Below are positions 14,975 through 23,511 of a stretch of DNA of 40,764 nt, in pieces. The notes under the pieces were generated by a model. It did no database searches, was not told where the DNA came from, and saw nothing but the letters and a program-made list of their open reading frames with translations. The DNA is taken from positions 1 to 40,764 of the forward strand of contig CALBNP010000098.1 in assembly GCA_937896505.1 (NCBI GenBank), given 5' to 3'. Position 1 is the stretch's first letter, and each line of letters starts with the position of its first letter. A program made the position numbers and the translations under genes. Origin of the DNA: an uncultured Bacteroidales bacterium (lineage in GTDB: Bacteria; Bacteroidota; Bacteroidia; Bacteroidales; F082).

Positions 14975-17314
14975 ATGAATCGTTTCAGAATCTTTACACT
15001 TATAGGCATAATTTTGCTCAGTTCATGGAATCTTTTTGCTCAGGATGGCATTTCGATTGGCCATTGGCGCACGCACCTTCCTTATCAGAAAGTCATTGAC
15101 GTTGAGGTATTTGGCAAGAAAGTGTTTGCCGCTACCGACTATGAGCTGTTCTACTACGATACAGAAGACAATTCCATCAATATCTTGAATAAGGTGAACG
15201 GCTTGTCGGACATCGGTGTGAGCAAAATCCGCTATAACCAAAGCCAGCGCAAATTGTTTGTGGCTTATGCGAACTGTAATGTTGACTTGATTGACAAAGA
15301 CTTGAATATCAAGAATATGAGTGATATCAAGGACAAGAGCATCTTGGGTAACAAGACAATCAACAATGTGTTTTTTGATGGCGATTTGGCTTATGTTGCC
15401 TGCGGTTTCGGCATCGTGGTTTTCGACCTGAAGCGCGAAGAGGTGAAGGATACCTATTACATTGGCAGCCAAGGTAGTGCAGTGAATGTTACTGACATCG
15501 CCTTCTATAACGGTCGTATCTATGCCTCTACTGACGATGGCGTCTATTATGCTTCGCTCGATGCACCCAATTTGGCGAACTATTCGGCTTGGCATTTCGA
15601 TAGCAGTTTGATTCATCCACATCTGGATTATACCGAACTTGAGGTTTTCAACGGAAAGATGTATCTGAATTACGATGGTGGTTTCAATATGGATACGCTT
15701 TTTGTGCTCGATGGAAACACTTGGGGCTATTATGAAAAGGAGGATGTGTCACAAAAACGTCAGTTGCGTGCGGTGGGCGACCTTCTGGTGATGACGAACC
15801 GATATAACGTCTCAGTCTTCGACAAGAACATGGATCGTGTTCTTTTGATTTATTCCCCTGATGGTTCCTCCATCGAACCGCTTGCTGCTACTGTTGACGA
15901 TGCCAAGAATTATTGGATTGGCGACACCAAGCGCGGCATGTTGATGACCTATGATGCCTGGAACACCACAAACGTGTTGCCAAACGGAACGGCTTCGAAG
16001 AATGTGTTCGAGCTGAAATCGGGTGGTGGCCAGGTGTGGCTGGCTACGGGCGGTCATGCTGCCAACTGGGGCAAGGTTTATATGAAAGACGGCGTGGCGC
16101 GTTACGATGGCATGTGGACTATCATCAACCGCGACAAGAATCCGGATTTGAACCCTTATTCCGATTTCGTTTGCACAGCTACCAACCCTTTCGACCCTTC
16201 GGTGACTTACGTTGGAACTTGGGGCGATGGCATCCTGAAGTTTAAGGGCGATGAACTGGTTGAGGTCTATAATCCTGAAAACAGTACGCTCCAGCCTTGG
16301 AGCCAAGACCCGAACCTTACGAATATCAGTGGTTTGGGATTCGATAGCAAGGGCAACCTTTGGGCAGCCAACACGGGTTCGCCCAGTCTGCTTTCGGTGA
16401 TGGAACCCAATGGAATTTGGCATTCCTATCATTTAGGTGGTGGTTTGAGCAGTATCGATATCGGCGTGATGCTCATCGACCGCAACGACTACAAGTGGAT
16501 TATCCGCCGCAGCGGGGCTGAAAACAAGATAATCGTGTTTAATGACAATGGCACTTTAGACAATCTTGCCGACGACCAGGTCGTAACGCTTAACAATGCT
16601 GCAAGTGCTGGCAATTTGCCAGGTGCTGTGAATTGCTTGGCGGTTGATGGCAATGGCTATGTATGGGTGGGCACTGATAATGGTCCATGTTATTTCAGCG
16701 ACACACGAAAGTTGTTCACCACAAGTTCCTATGCTGCCACTTGTCCTTTGGTTGAAAGGAACGATGGTACGGGACAGGCCGACCCGTTGTTTGCCAATTC
16801 TAGCGTGCTTTCCATGGCTGTTGATGGTGGCAACAACATCTGGTTTGCTCTCGAGTCGGGTGTCTATCTGCTCAAGAATCCTACTTCGTCGCGACCCACT
16901 CAATTGCACTTTTTCAACACCAGCAACAGCCCATTGCTTGAGAACTCGGTGACGACCATGGCCATCAGCGACGACGGAGAGGTGTTCTTTGGCACTAGTA
17001 GCGGAGTGATATCCTATCGTGGCGAGGTCACGCCTCCCGATCCTACACCTTCTGGCGTGATTGCTTATCCTAATCCAGTGCGCCCTGATTATTCGGGCTA
17101 TGTGGGCATCAAGGGCTTGGCCGCCAATTCGGTTGTGCGTATTACCACCGCCGATGGTGCTTTTGTCACCGAATTGGTTTCTGATGGCGGACAAGCGGTG
17201 TGGGATTGCACTACTATCGACGGACGCAAGGTCAGCCCAGGTGTATATCTCATCTATGCCAGCACCAAAGATGGCGATGCCCGCTTGGCAACCAAGATTT
17301 TGATTATGAACTGA
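14975..17314 (+). CDS. porZ: Type IX secretion system protein PorZ
   Basis: A 779-residue exported protein with a signal peptide (about 1-23, ending NLFAQ). It begins with the PorZ-like ISIGHWRTHLPYQKVIDVEVFGKKVFAATDYELFYYD and continues as beta-propeller repeats of the two-component-regulator type (e.g. NVFFDGDLAYVACGFGIVVFD, GNLWAANTG, GYVWVGTDNGPCYFSD). Its last 86 residues (694-779, starting GVIAYPNPVRPDYSG and ending KILIMN) are a type A type IX sorting domain. In Porphyromonas PorZ sits in the surface attachment complex with PorU, PorV and PorQ and recognises A-LPS. Length is close to that family. The stop overlaps the recO start by one base (TGATG). Confidence 0.9.
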   Translation: MNRFRIFTLIGIILLSSWNLFAQDGISIGHWRTHLPYQKVIDVEVFGKKVFAATDYELFYYDTEDNSINILNKVNGLSDIGVSKIRYNQSQRKLFVAYANCNVDLIDKDLNIKNMSDIKDKSILGNKTINNVFFDGDLAYVACGFGIVVFDLKREEVKDTYYIGSQGSAVNVTDIAFYNGRIYASTDDGVYYASLDAPNLANYSAWHFDSSLIHPHLDYTELEVFNGKMYLNYDGGFNMDTLFVLDGNTWGYYEKEDVSQKRQLRAVGDLLVMTNRYNVSVFDKNMDRVLLIYSPDGSSIEPLAATVDDAKNYWIGDTKRGMLMTYDAWNTTNVLPNGTASKNVFELKSGGGQVWLATGGHAANWGKVYMKDGVARYDGMWTIINRDKNPDLNPYSDFVCTATNPFDPSVTYVGTWGDGILKFKGDELVEVYNPENSTLQPWSQDPNLTNISGLGFDSKGNLWAANTGSPSLLSVMEPNGIWHSYHLGGGLSSIDIGVMLIDRNDYKWIIRRSGAENKIIVFNDNGTLDNLADDQVVTLNNAASAGNLPGAVNCLAVDGNGYVWVGTDNGPCYFSDTRKLFTTSSYAATCPLVERNDGTGQADPLFANSSVLSMAVDGGNNIWFALESGVYLLKNPTSSRPTQLHFFNTSNSPLLENSVTTMAISDDGEVFFGTSSGVISYRGEVTPPDPTPSGVIAYPNPVRPDYSGYVGIKGLAANSVVRITTADGAFVTELVSDGGQAVWDCTTIDGRKVSPGVYLIYASTKDGDARLATKILIMN

Positions 17315-18039
17315 TGAACGATAAGGTTCAAGGTATCGTTATCCAAACGGTTCGCTATGGCGACACAAGCCTGATTGTCAAAGTCTTCACTCGTGACTTT
17401 GGCATGAAGTCCTATATGGTTAAAGGTGCATTCAGCCACTCGTCGAAAAATAGGGCGGCTTTTTTCCAACCACTCAGCATTATTGATTATGTGGAAGCGG
17501 GCAAACCCAATGGCAATGCCTTGGGCTATCTGAAAGACGTACAACTGGATTATACTTATCAGTCGCTACCTTTCGAGATGAACAAGAGTGCCATAATGAT
17601 GTTTGTCAGCGAGTTGCTTTCGAAGACAGTGGTAGGACAGGAGCAAAACGACGACTTGTATTCATTTGTGCTCAAGTCGTTGCAATGGCTCGATTTGGTG
17701 GAGAACGGTTTCGCTAATTTTCCATTGTTTTTCACTCTTGAGTTGACGCGTTTCTTGGGTTTCTATCCCAAGGCAGGCTATTCTGAAGGTTTTTGCTTCG
17801 ACATGATGGAAGGCATGTTTGCGCCCGACTATCCTGTTCATCCATATTATTTGGGAGCATCGGCTTCGGCATTGCTGTTCCAATTCATGGGCAGAGGTAT
17901 TGATGAGGCCTGTTCAATTCAACTCAATGTGAATCAGCGGCGTGAGTTGATGGATGGCTTGATGGTTTTCATGCGGCTTCATGCCCCCGTGATGAAGAGT
18001 TTCCAATCGCATGAGGTGCTGAAAGCGGTGTTGCAATGA
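17314..18039 (+). CDS. recO: DNA repair protein RecO
   Basis: A 241-residue protein that anneals single-stranded DNA and helps load RecA in the RecFOR pathway. The N-terminal OB-fold region is clear (VQGIVIQTVRYGDTSLIVKVFTRDFGMKSYMVKGA), followed by the helical C-terminal domain with FTLELTRFLGFYP. The cysteine quartet seen in some RecO zinc sites is absent, as in many Bacteroidota. The start at 17314 overlaps the porZ stop (TGATG) and follows the normal N-terminus; the open frame upstream lies inside porZ. Confidence 0.93.
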   Translation: MNDKVQGIVIQTVRYGDTSLIVKVFTRDFGMKSYMVKGAFSHSSKNRAAFFQPLSIIDYVEAGKPNGNALGYLKDVQLDYTYQSLPFEMNKSAIMMFVSELLSKTVVGQEQNDDLYSFVLKSLQWLDLVENGFANFPLFFTLELTRFLGFYPKAGYSEGFCFDMMEGMFAPDYPVHPYYLGASASALLFQFMGRGIDEACSIQLNVNQRRELMDGLMVFMRLHAPVMKSFQSHEVLKAVLQ

Positions 18040-18040
18040 A

Positions 18041-18066
18041 AAAAGCCAACCTTTCGGGCTGGCTTT
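18041..18066. terminator. Bidirectional terminator between recO and the coiled-coil gene
   Basis: AAAGCCAACC, loop TTTC, then GGGCTGGCTTT. It has A-rich and T-rich flanks on both sides and lies between convergent genes. Confidence 0.75.
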
Positions 18067-18088
18067 CTTGCTGTTGTCAGATTTCGGT

Positions 18089-19003
18089 TTATCGAAGTTC
18101 CAAAGAAGTTTGTCCGATGAGCTTTCCACCTTGTTCATAGACGTCGATGAAGTAATAGCCAGACATGAACTGGATGTTGGATGGCTTGATGTAATAGGCG
18201 CAGGCGTTGGCTTCCTTGTTGTCGTAGCTGATGCGAACCTTTTCAGTGTATTGCAGCGTTTCGCCGTTCGACTCGAATGAGTAATCGTCGCCTTGGTTGC
18301 AGATGACTGACTTGGTTGGGTCGGCAATACGGATGTAGAACACCTTGGTGCCAGCATCCACAAGGTCGTTTTGTGCCAAGGTAAAGTCAATCTTGATGCG
18401 CTCGGCGCGATTGGCTTTGTTGGTTTCAGCCTCGCGTGTGCCGCCTTTAAAGTAGATGGCATTTGCCGACAGGTTGTAGATTTTCATTGTTGCGGCCACG
18501 TTCACCTTATTGGTCAGTTCTTCAGCTTGTCTGGTGAGGTTGTTGTTCTTGCGCACTTCGCCTTGATATTCTTCGCGGATGCGTTCGTTTTCGGCCACCA
18601 GTTCGCGGTTCACGGTATAGAGTGAGTCCATTTGGCGCACATACTTTTGTGAGATGGCTTGCAGTGTGCTTACTTTCTTCTTGATGCGGTTGTAGTCCCA
18701 CTGCGAATCGAGAAGTTTTTGGATTTCAACGGCTTCGGCCTGGATGATGCTGTCTTTTTCGGCCAGTTCCAAGCTCAGTTCGCCATAGCTTTCCTTGAGT
18801 TCGTTGTGGACGCGCATGAGGCTATCGACTTCGGTCTGGAAATCGATGCGCTGCAACTCTTTTTCGGCTTCAAGGTCTTTTAAGGCACTTTTTTTCGCCG
18901 AGAGATTGACGAGGAGTACAATGATAGCAACGATGGCAATCAAGAGTGCAGCGAGAACTGCATATTGCCAGATAGGTTTTTTGTCTTTGTTTTCTGCATT
19001 CAT
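18089..19003 (-). CDS. Membrane-anchored coiled-coil protein, unknown function
   Basis: A 304-residue protein. It has a short cytoplasmic start, one membrane helix (about 13-35, YAVLAALLIAIVAIIVLLVNL), a long coiled coil (about 36-170, many heptads of E/K/L) and a C-terminal beta-like domain (about 180-304, MKIYNLSANAIYFKGGTREAETNKANRAERIKIDF). The tail ends in FIDVYEQGGKLIGQTSLELR. I do not recognise a named family, though the architecture is seen in conserved Bacteroidota hypothetical proteins. It is the last gene of the gldH/wza/wzc/nusG-like operon, 20 nt after the nusG-like gene. Confidence 0.75.
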   Translation of the reverse strand: MNAENKDKKPIWQYAVLAALLIAIVAIIVLLVNLSAKKSALKDLEAEKELQRIDFQTEVDSLMRVHNELKESYGELSLELAEKDSIIQAEAVEIQKLLDSQWDYNRIKKKVSTLQAISQKYVRQMDSLYTVNRELVAENERIREEYQGEVRKNNNLTRQAEELTNKVNVAATMKIYNLSANAIYFKGGTREAETNKANRAERIKIDFTLAQNDLVDAGTKVFYIRIADPTKSVICNQGDDYSFESNGETLQYTEKVRISYDNKEANACAYYIKPSNIQFMSGYYFIDVYEQGGKLIGQTSLELR

Positions 19004-19023
19004 ATTCTCGAGATTCTATTTTA

Positions 19024-19566
19024 TTATTCTATTCTTTTTTCTTCTTGGGCTACATTTATTGCTTCAACCTTGGCACGCGAAATGCTGACGGGGAGGTATT
19101 GCCCGACAGCTTCGATATAGACGATGAGCTGACGTTTGTCTTTCACCGAATGGAGCCGTCCTATCAGGCCTTGCATGGGGCCGTTGGTGATGCGCACCAT
19201 GTCGCCAACTTGCAGTTCGGCATTGGTAAGTTCGCGTTCCTTCTCGTCGAAGTCGTCGATGTAGCGTTTGATGGCGATAATCTGGTTCTCGGGTACCACA
19301 ACGGCTTGGTGTTCAAAGGTTACGAACTTGATTACACCATATACGTTGAGTATCGGGATGTGCTGCTTGGCGGTCGAGTGCACAAAGACATACGACTTGA
19401 ACAATGGTTCTTCGACTTTCTTCTTGCGGTCGCTCCATTGCTTTATTCGGGTGATGAGTGGCAAAAACACCTCTACACCAAGGTCTTCAAGTTGCGTTAC
19501 GACTTTCTTTTCGGCTCGCGACCTGACATAAAGTGCATACCATTGTTTTAGTTCATTGTCGCTCAT
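19024..19566 (-). CDS. NusG-like specialised antiterminator (UpxY/RfaH type)
   Basis: A 180-residue NusG paralogue with an NGN domain (about 6-100, QWYALYVRSRAEKKVVTQLEDLGVEVFLPL) and a KOW domain (about 115-170, LQVGDMVRITNGPMQGLIGRLHSV). In Bacteroides, UpxY proteins act as antiterminators for their own capsule operon. Here the gene lies directly after a Wzc-like gene (11-nt gap), which fits a role in exopolysaccharide expression. Unlike most UpxY genes it is near the end of the operon, not the first gene. The start at 19566 (MSDNELKQW) is chosen over 19581 because the latter would overlap the wzc-like gene. Confidence 0.85.
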   Translation of the reverse strand: MSDNELKQWYALYVRSRAEKKVVTQLEDLGVEVFLPLITRIKQWSDRKKKVEEPLFKSYVFVHSTAKQHIPILNVYGVIKFVTFEHQAVVVPENQIIAIKRYIDDFDEKERELTNAELQVGDMVRITNGPMQGLIGRLHSVKDKRQLIVYIEAVGQYLPVSISRAKVEAINVAQEEKRIE

Positions 19567-19577
19567 TTTTTGATGAA

Positions 19578-22073
19578 TCAATTATGCTTGGTTTTTTTTA
19601 TGCGTCTGCGGCTTTTCTTTTTGTCTTGTTCGCCATAGTAACTATTGCCATAGTATCCTGTACCGTAGCCGTATTTGCCGTAGTTTCCATATCCGTAGGC
19701 ATATCCGTAGCCATATTTGTAACTGCCATAACGGTATCCGTAGCCACTGCCTGCAGTAATGCCGTTGATGATGATGGAAGTGGTTAGATTGCGTTTGGCG
19801 AGGTCTTGGATGATGCTTCCAAAGATATTCTTGTTGGTTATGCCTTGGCGAACGATGAACAAGTTGACATCAATATATTTCATCAGCAGGAATGCATCGG
19901 TAACGAGACACAAAGGAGGCGTATCGATGATGATGTAGTCGTATAATTTCTTCAGTTCATCGAAGAGTTGCTTGCATTTGTCGGATGCAATGAGCTCGGC
20001 TGGATTGGGAGGTATAGGACCGCTTGTGATGATGTCGAGGTTTGGCGTTTTGACAGATGTTTGGATGATGTTGTCGAGAGTGTCCTTATTTGAGAGGAAC
20101 GAGCTGAGACCTGTGCTGTTGGTCAAGCCTAATTCTTGGAACAGTTTCGGCTTACGCATGTCGAAGCCTAATAATATGGTTTTCTTGCCGTAGAGTGCAT
20201 AAACCGATGCTATGTTGATGCTGTTGAAGGTCTTTCCGATGCCTTGCGTATCGCTGGTAATCATGATGGTGCTCTTGGGCTTGCCTTGAGTGATATATTC
20301 GACGTTGGTTCGTATCGAGCGGAAGGCTTCGGATACAGGCGATTTCGGCGAGTTGATGACCACGCACGGGTTTTGGGATGTGACTAGTGGGATTTGCCCA
20401 ATGATTGGAAAATCGGTGAGTTTCTCGATTTCCTTGCGGTCGTTGATAGATACGTTGAAGAAATCCTTGAGGAATAAGTAGAGCGCAGGAACGAGCAAGC
20501 CGATGATGAGTGCGATGAGGTAGTTGATAGCGGTGCGGGGCGCAACGCGGATGACGGTATCAAGGCGTGCCTCGTCGATGATTTCGTTGTCAGGTGTGTT
20601 GGAGGCACGAATGATTTGTGCTTCGGCACGGCGTTGCATCAGGTATTTGTAGGTGTCGTCGTTGAAATCGTATTTGCGCTGGAAATTGACCAGTTGGCGT
20701 TGCTTTTCGGGAAGGACGCGGACTTCCGTCTCAGCTTGTGCAATTCGTTTGTTGATTTCGTCGAGCCCCATCTGTGCATTGCTCACGAGGTTGTTGACGG
20801 TTTCGAGAAGGGTCTTCTTGGCAGTCACGATTTGTTCGTTGATTTTCACAACTTGAGGGTGTTGCTCGGTTTGGGTGAGCAGTTGTGTGGCCTTTGTTTG
20901 CGACAGCGTAACGAGGTCAACGACGAGTTTGTTCAGCAATGGGTCGTTGATGCCCATGGTGCTTGGGGCGGCAAGGTTCTCAGGGTCATCTATCTGGTTT
21001 TGGATATATGTCTGTAGTTGCCTGTAAATCTTAACATTGACAAGCATTTCGGCACGTTCTTTTTCGAGAGCTTTCAAGTTGCTGTAAACTTGTGTGGCCT
21101 GCACGTCTAAGTTCATGAGGTCGTTGGTCGATTTGAAGTCTTTCAGGTCGATTTCCGAGCGGTTCAGCGAGTCTTGGATGCCGCTCAGTTCTTGGTCAAT
21201 GAAGTTGATGGTGTTTTCCGAGACGAGATTTTTCTTTTCCAGTCCTCTGTTGATATACTCGATCATCAGCATGTTGACGAATTCGACAATCTTTTGCTTG
21301 TTGGTGCCATTCATGACGATTGTGGCAATTGACGATTGCTTCGATGTGGGCGTTACCGAGAAACTTCTCATCTGCTTCACAAGGCTTGAATAGCTGTTGA
21401 GCCAGAAAGACATCTTTGTTGTGGGCTTGTTTTCGGGGTCGAAACGGTCGTTGAGCACAATGCGGATGCGGTTGAATCCGTTGTCGATCCAGTCGCCTTC
21501 TTTGTATTCGCCTTCGATATTGATGACCTCTGGACGGCTCATTATGGTCTGGCAAAGCACAAAGTCATAAACGGAATGGTTTTCGCTTGTTGCCTTGAGT
21601 GCGATTTTGCCATTGTCAAGGAAATCGATTTCATAAACCAAGTTCACCGATTGGGGGACTGTACGGTCGAATTCGACATCGAAAGGCGCATTCTTGTACA
21701 TCTCAACCGTTGCAATTCGTCCTTTGTTCATATAAGTGACTTCAATTCCCATCTTTTTGACCACACGCTCGACAAGCGACCATGACTTGAGAATTGTCAT
21801 TTCGTTTTCGATGTTCTGCATGTTGCTGTATGACATGTTGGTCATGATGGAAGTCGGGTCGAAACTTGACCGGTCGTCTTTGATGAGTACCGTGGCTGTT
21901 GTTTGATAAATATTGTCTTTGTATCGATTGATGAAAAAGCCGGCAATTAAGGCTATGATTACTGAAATGACAAATAAATACCAATGACTTAGGCAATTGA
22001 ATATTATGCTTTTGATGTCAACCGACTGATCGTCGCTATTGGCTTGAGGCTTGTATTTTTTCTCGTCTGACAT
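19578..22073 (-). CDS. Wzc-like polysaccharide co-polymerase / BY-kinase
   Basis: An 831-residue inner-membrane protein controlling capsule or exopolysaccharide chain length and export. It has TM1 (about 31-48), a Wzz domain, a long periplasmic coiled coil (about 290-480) with the GNVR-type end, and TM2 (about 517-537). The cytoplasmic BY-kinase has Walker A SDTQGIGKT (607-615), Walker A' GFDMRKP (636-642) and Walker B DYIIIDTPP (712-720). The C-terminal tail (778-813) is glycine/tyrosine-rich with about 16 tyrosines, the usual autophosphorylation cluster, followed by a basic end. The Walker A has TQGIGKT where PGEGKT is common. It lies between the wza-like and nusG-like genes. Confidence 0.92.
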   Translation of the reverse strand: MSDEKKYKPQANSDDQSVDIKSIIFNCLSHWYLFVISVIIALIAGFFINRYKDNIYQTTATVLIKDDRSSFDPTSIMTNMSYSNMQNIENEMTILKSWSLVERVVKKMGIEVTYMNKGRIATVEMYKNAPFDVEFDRTVPQSVNLVYEIDFLDNGKIALKATSENHSVYDFVLCQTIMSRPEVINIEGEYKEGDWIDNGFNRIRIVLNDRFDPENKPTTKMSFWLNSYSSLVKQMRSFSVTPTSKQSSIATIVMNGTNKQKIVEFVNMLMIEYINRGLEKKNLVSENTINFIDQELSGIQDSLNRSEIDLKDFKSTNDLMNLDVQATQVYSNLKALEKERAEMLVNVKIYRQLQTYIQNQIDDPENLAAPSTMGINDPLLNKLVVDLVTLSQTKATQLLTQTEQHPQVVKINEQIVTAKKTLLETVNNLVSNAQMGLDEINKRIAQAETEVRVLPEKQRQLVNFQRKYDFNDDTYKYLMQRRAEAQIIRASNTPDNEIIDEARLDTVIRVAPRTAINYLIALIIGLLVPALYLFLKDFFNVSINDRKEIEKLTDFPIIGQIPLVTSQNPCVVINSPKSPVSEAFRSIRTNVEYITQGKPKSTIMITSDTQGIGKTFNSINIASVYALYGKKTILLGFDMRKPKLFQELGLTNSTGLSSFLSNKDTLDNIIQTSVKTPNLDIITSGPIPPNPAELIASDKCKQLFDELKKLYDYIIIDTPPLCLVTDAFLLMKYIDVNLFIVRQGITNKNIFGSIIQDLAKRNLTTSIIINGITAGSGYGYRYGSYKYGYGYAYGYGNYGKYGYGTGYYGNSYYGEQDKKKSRRRIKKTKHN

Positions 22074-22104
22074 GGGATGCTATGTTTTTGTTTGTTTGGA
22101 TGAA

Positions 22105-22905
22105 TTATTTTTTCAATAAGGTGAATAGCGTGATACCCAGGGTGACAATTGAAATCACGGTGGAGTAGGGGAAGGTGCTGAAGCCCCATTGCTTCATGGG
22201 TAGTGGCTCCACATAGATGATGTCGTTGGGCTTCAGGTAATAATAGGGTGATTCGAGAATGTCGGCTTGGCCTAAATCCACAGTTACTATCTCGGAGCCT
22301 TTGGGGGTTTGTCGGATGATTTTCACGGCATTGTTCTTGGCAAAGGTGGTCCCATTGCCAGCCATCGACAGCGCTTCGAATAGATTGATTTGTGTTTGAT
22401 ACACTTTATACATGCCGGGTTTGTTCACTTCGCCAAGGATGGTGAGGTTGAAATTCGACATCTTGACGATGAGCATGGTCTCGTTCACATATTTGTTCAA
22501 CTCTGTCTGCAGCTTGCCTTTGGCTTCTTCAACCGTAAGGTTCTTAAGCTCCACTTTGCCGGTAAGAGGCAACTCGATGCATCCTTCTTCGTCCAGTGTG
22601 TAGGAGTTGAGATAGATGCTAGCGTCGTTGCTTAGGTAGTTGCCAGAACGTGATAGGCTTTCTCCATTAAGCGTGGCAACGCTTCTTTCGTCAACCGAAT
22701 TGAGGGCGCGGATGTATAGATTGTCGCCAGGCTGAAGCTTGTAGTTGATGCTGCGTTCGTTCACATAGTCTTTCGAAATCGTCTCCGAAACCATGTCGGG
22801 ATTTCTCAGATAAAGCATCTTCTTGCGAGGAACGCAGGATGAAAAAACCATTACCAATAAAAGGATTGCAGCCAAATTTCTGATGTTGCCTTGATAAACC
22901 TTCAT
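22105..22905 (-). CDS. Wza-like polysaccharide export lipoprotein
   Basis: A 266-residue outer-membrane lipoprotein. The signal peptide ends in a lipobox with Cys24 (LVMVFSSC). The Poly_export domain (about 53-140, INYKLQPGDNLYIRALN) is followed by an SLBB domain (about 145-235, FNLTILGEVNKPGMYKVYQTQINLFEALSMAGN). A hydrophobic C-terminal helix (FPYSTVISIVTLGITLFTLL) fits the amphipathic barrel helix of Wza. It should form the outer-membrane exit channel for the polysaccharide handled by the Wzc-like protein 31 nt downstream. It starts 12 nt after gldH. Confidence 0.9.
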   Translation of the reverse strand: MKVYQGNIRNLAAILLLVMVFSSCVPRKKMLYLRNPDMVSETISKDYVNERSINYKLQPGDNLYIRALNSVDERSVATLNGESLSRSGNYLSNDASIYLNSYTLDEEGCIELPLTGKVELKNLTVEEAKGKLQTELNKYVNETMLIVKMSNFNLTILGEVNKPGMYKVYQTQINLFEALSMAGNGTTFAKNNAVKIIRQTPKGSEIVTVDLGQADILESPYYYLKPNDIIYVEPLPMKQWGFSTFPYSTVISIVTLGITLFTLLKK

Positions 22906-22917
22906 GACGTTATTGTT

Positions 22918-23385
22918 TTAGTTGTTGTTGACAAGTGAAAGCTGTGTTACGCCCACAATAGGTGTGATGGGCATACGATATTCAACCTGGAAGCAATAGG
23001 TTCCGACATCGGTGATTTGCAAAGCCTGGTTGATGGGAAGACTGAAGGTGTAGCAACCGTCTTTCTTTTCCGATTTCCAGTTGCCTTCGTTATCTTTCAG
23101 GTTGAATTTGTATGCTTTGCTGCGGTAAGGATTGCCGTAGCTGTCGAAAACCGTAAACACCATCGAAAAGTCGTTGTATGGATAGTCGTCGGTGAAGCTG
23201 ATATCTAGGGATAGATCGAAAGTGGTTTCTTCTTTGATGTCTATCGTGTTTTTGACATAGTCAAAGCGTTCCCAAACCGTTTGGTAGAAATCGCGATGAA
23301 TGATTGCTTTGCTGGCTTCTTTGTGGTTACAAGCAGTGAATCCTACAAGGCAAGATAAGATGATGAAATAGAATAATCTTCTCAT
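22918..23385 (-). CDS. gldH: GldH-like gliding-motility lipoprotein
   Basis: A 155-residue lipoprotein with a lipobox at Cys19 (LVGFTAC) and an all-beta mature part. It matches the GldH pattern by eye: RDFYQTVWERFDYVKNTIDI, FDLSLDISFTDDYPYNDFSMVFTVFDSYG, and a C-terminus with GTYCFQVEYRMPITPIVGVTQLSL. GldH is needed for gliding in Flavobacterium but occurs in many non-gliding Bacteroidota, where its job is unclear. It heads the operon with the export genes, preceded by TATATTTG at 23402-23409. Confidence 0.75.
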   Translation of the reverse strand: MRRLFYFIILSCLVGFTACNHKEASKAIIHRDFYQTVWERFDYVKNTIDIKEETTFDLSLDISFTDDYPYNDFSMVFTVFDSYGNPYRSKAYKFNLKDNEGNWKSEKKDGCYTFSLPINQALQITDVGTYCFQVEYRMPITPIVGVTQLSLVNNN

Positions 23386-23401
23386 AGTGATAAAAATTGT
23401 G

Positions 23402-23409
23402 CAAATATA
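23402..23409 (-). promoter_or_regulatory. -7 promoter element of the gldH/export operon
   Basis: Minus-strand TATATTTG, an exact TAnnTTTG match, 16 nt before the gldH ATG. Confidence 0.6.
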
Positions 23410-23480
23410 AGGAAATTTGAGCGTATGGAAAGCTTTTTCTTTTTTTTCTTGGTCTTCTTCCGCTCAAATGAAATAATGTT

Positions 23481-23488
23481 TACCTTTG
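23481..23488 (+). promoter_or_regulatory. -7 promoter element of mrdA-rodA
   Basis: TACCTTTG, an exact TAnnTTTG match, 23 nt before the mrdA ATG at 23512. Confidence 0.6.
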
Positions 23489-23511
23489 CCTTCTCTTGAA
23501 AAAACATAATA

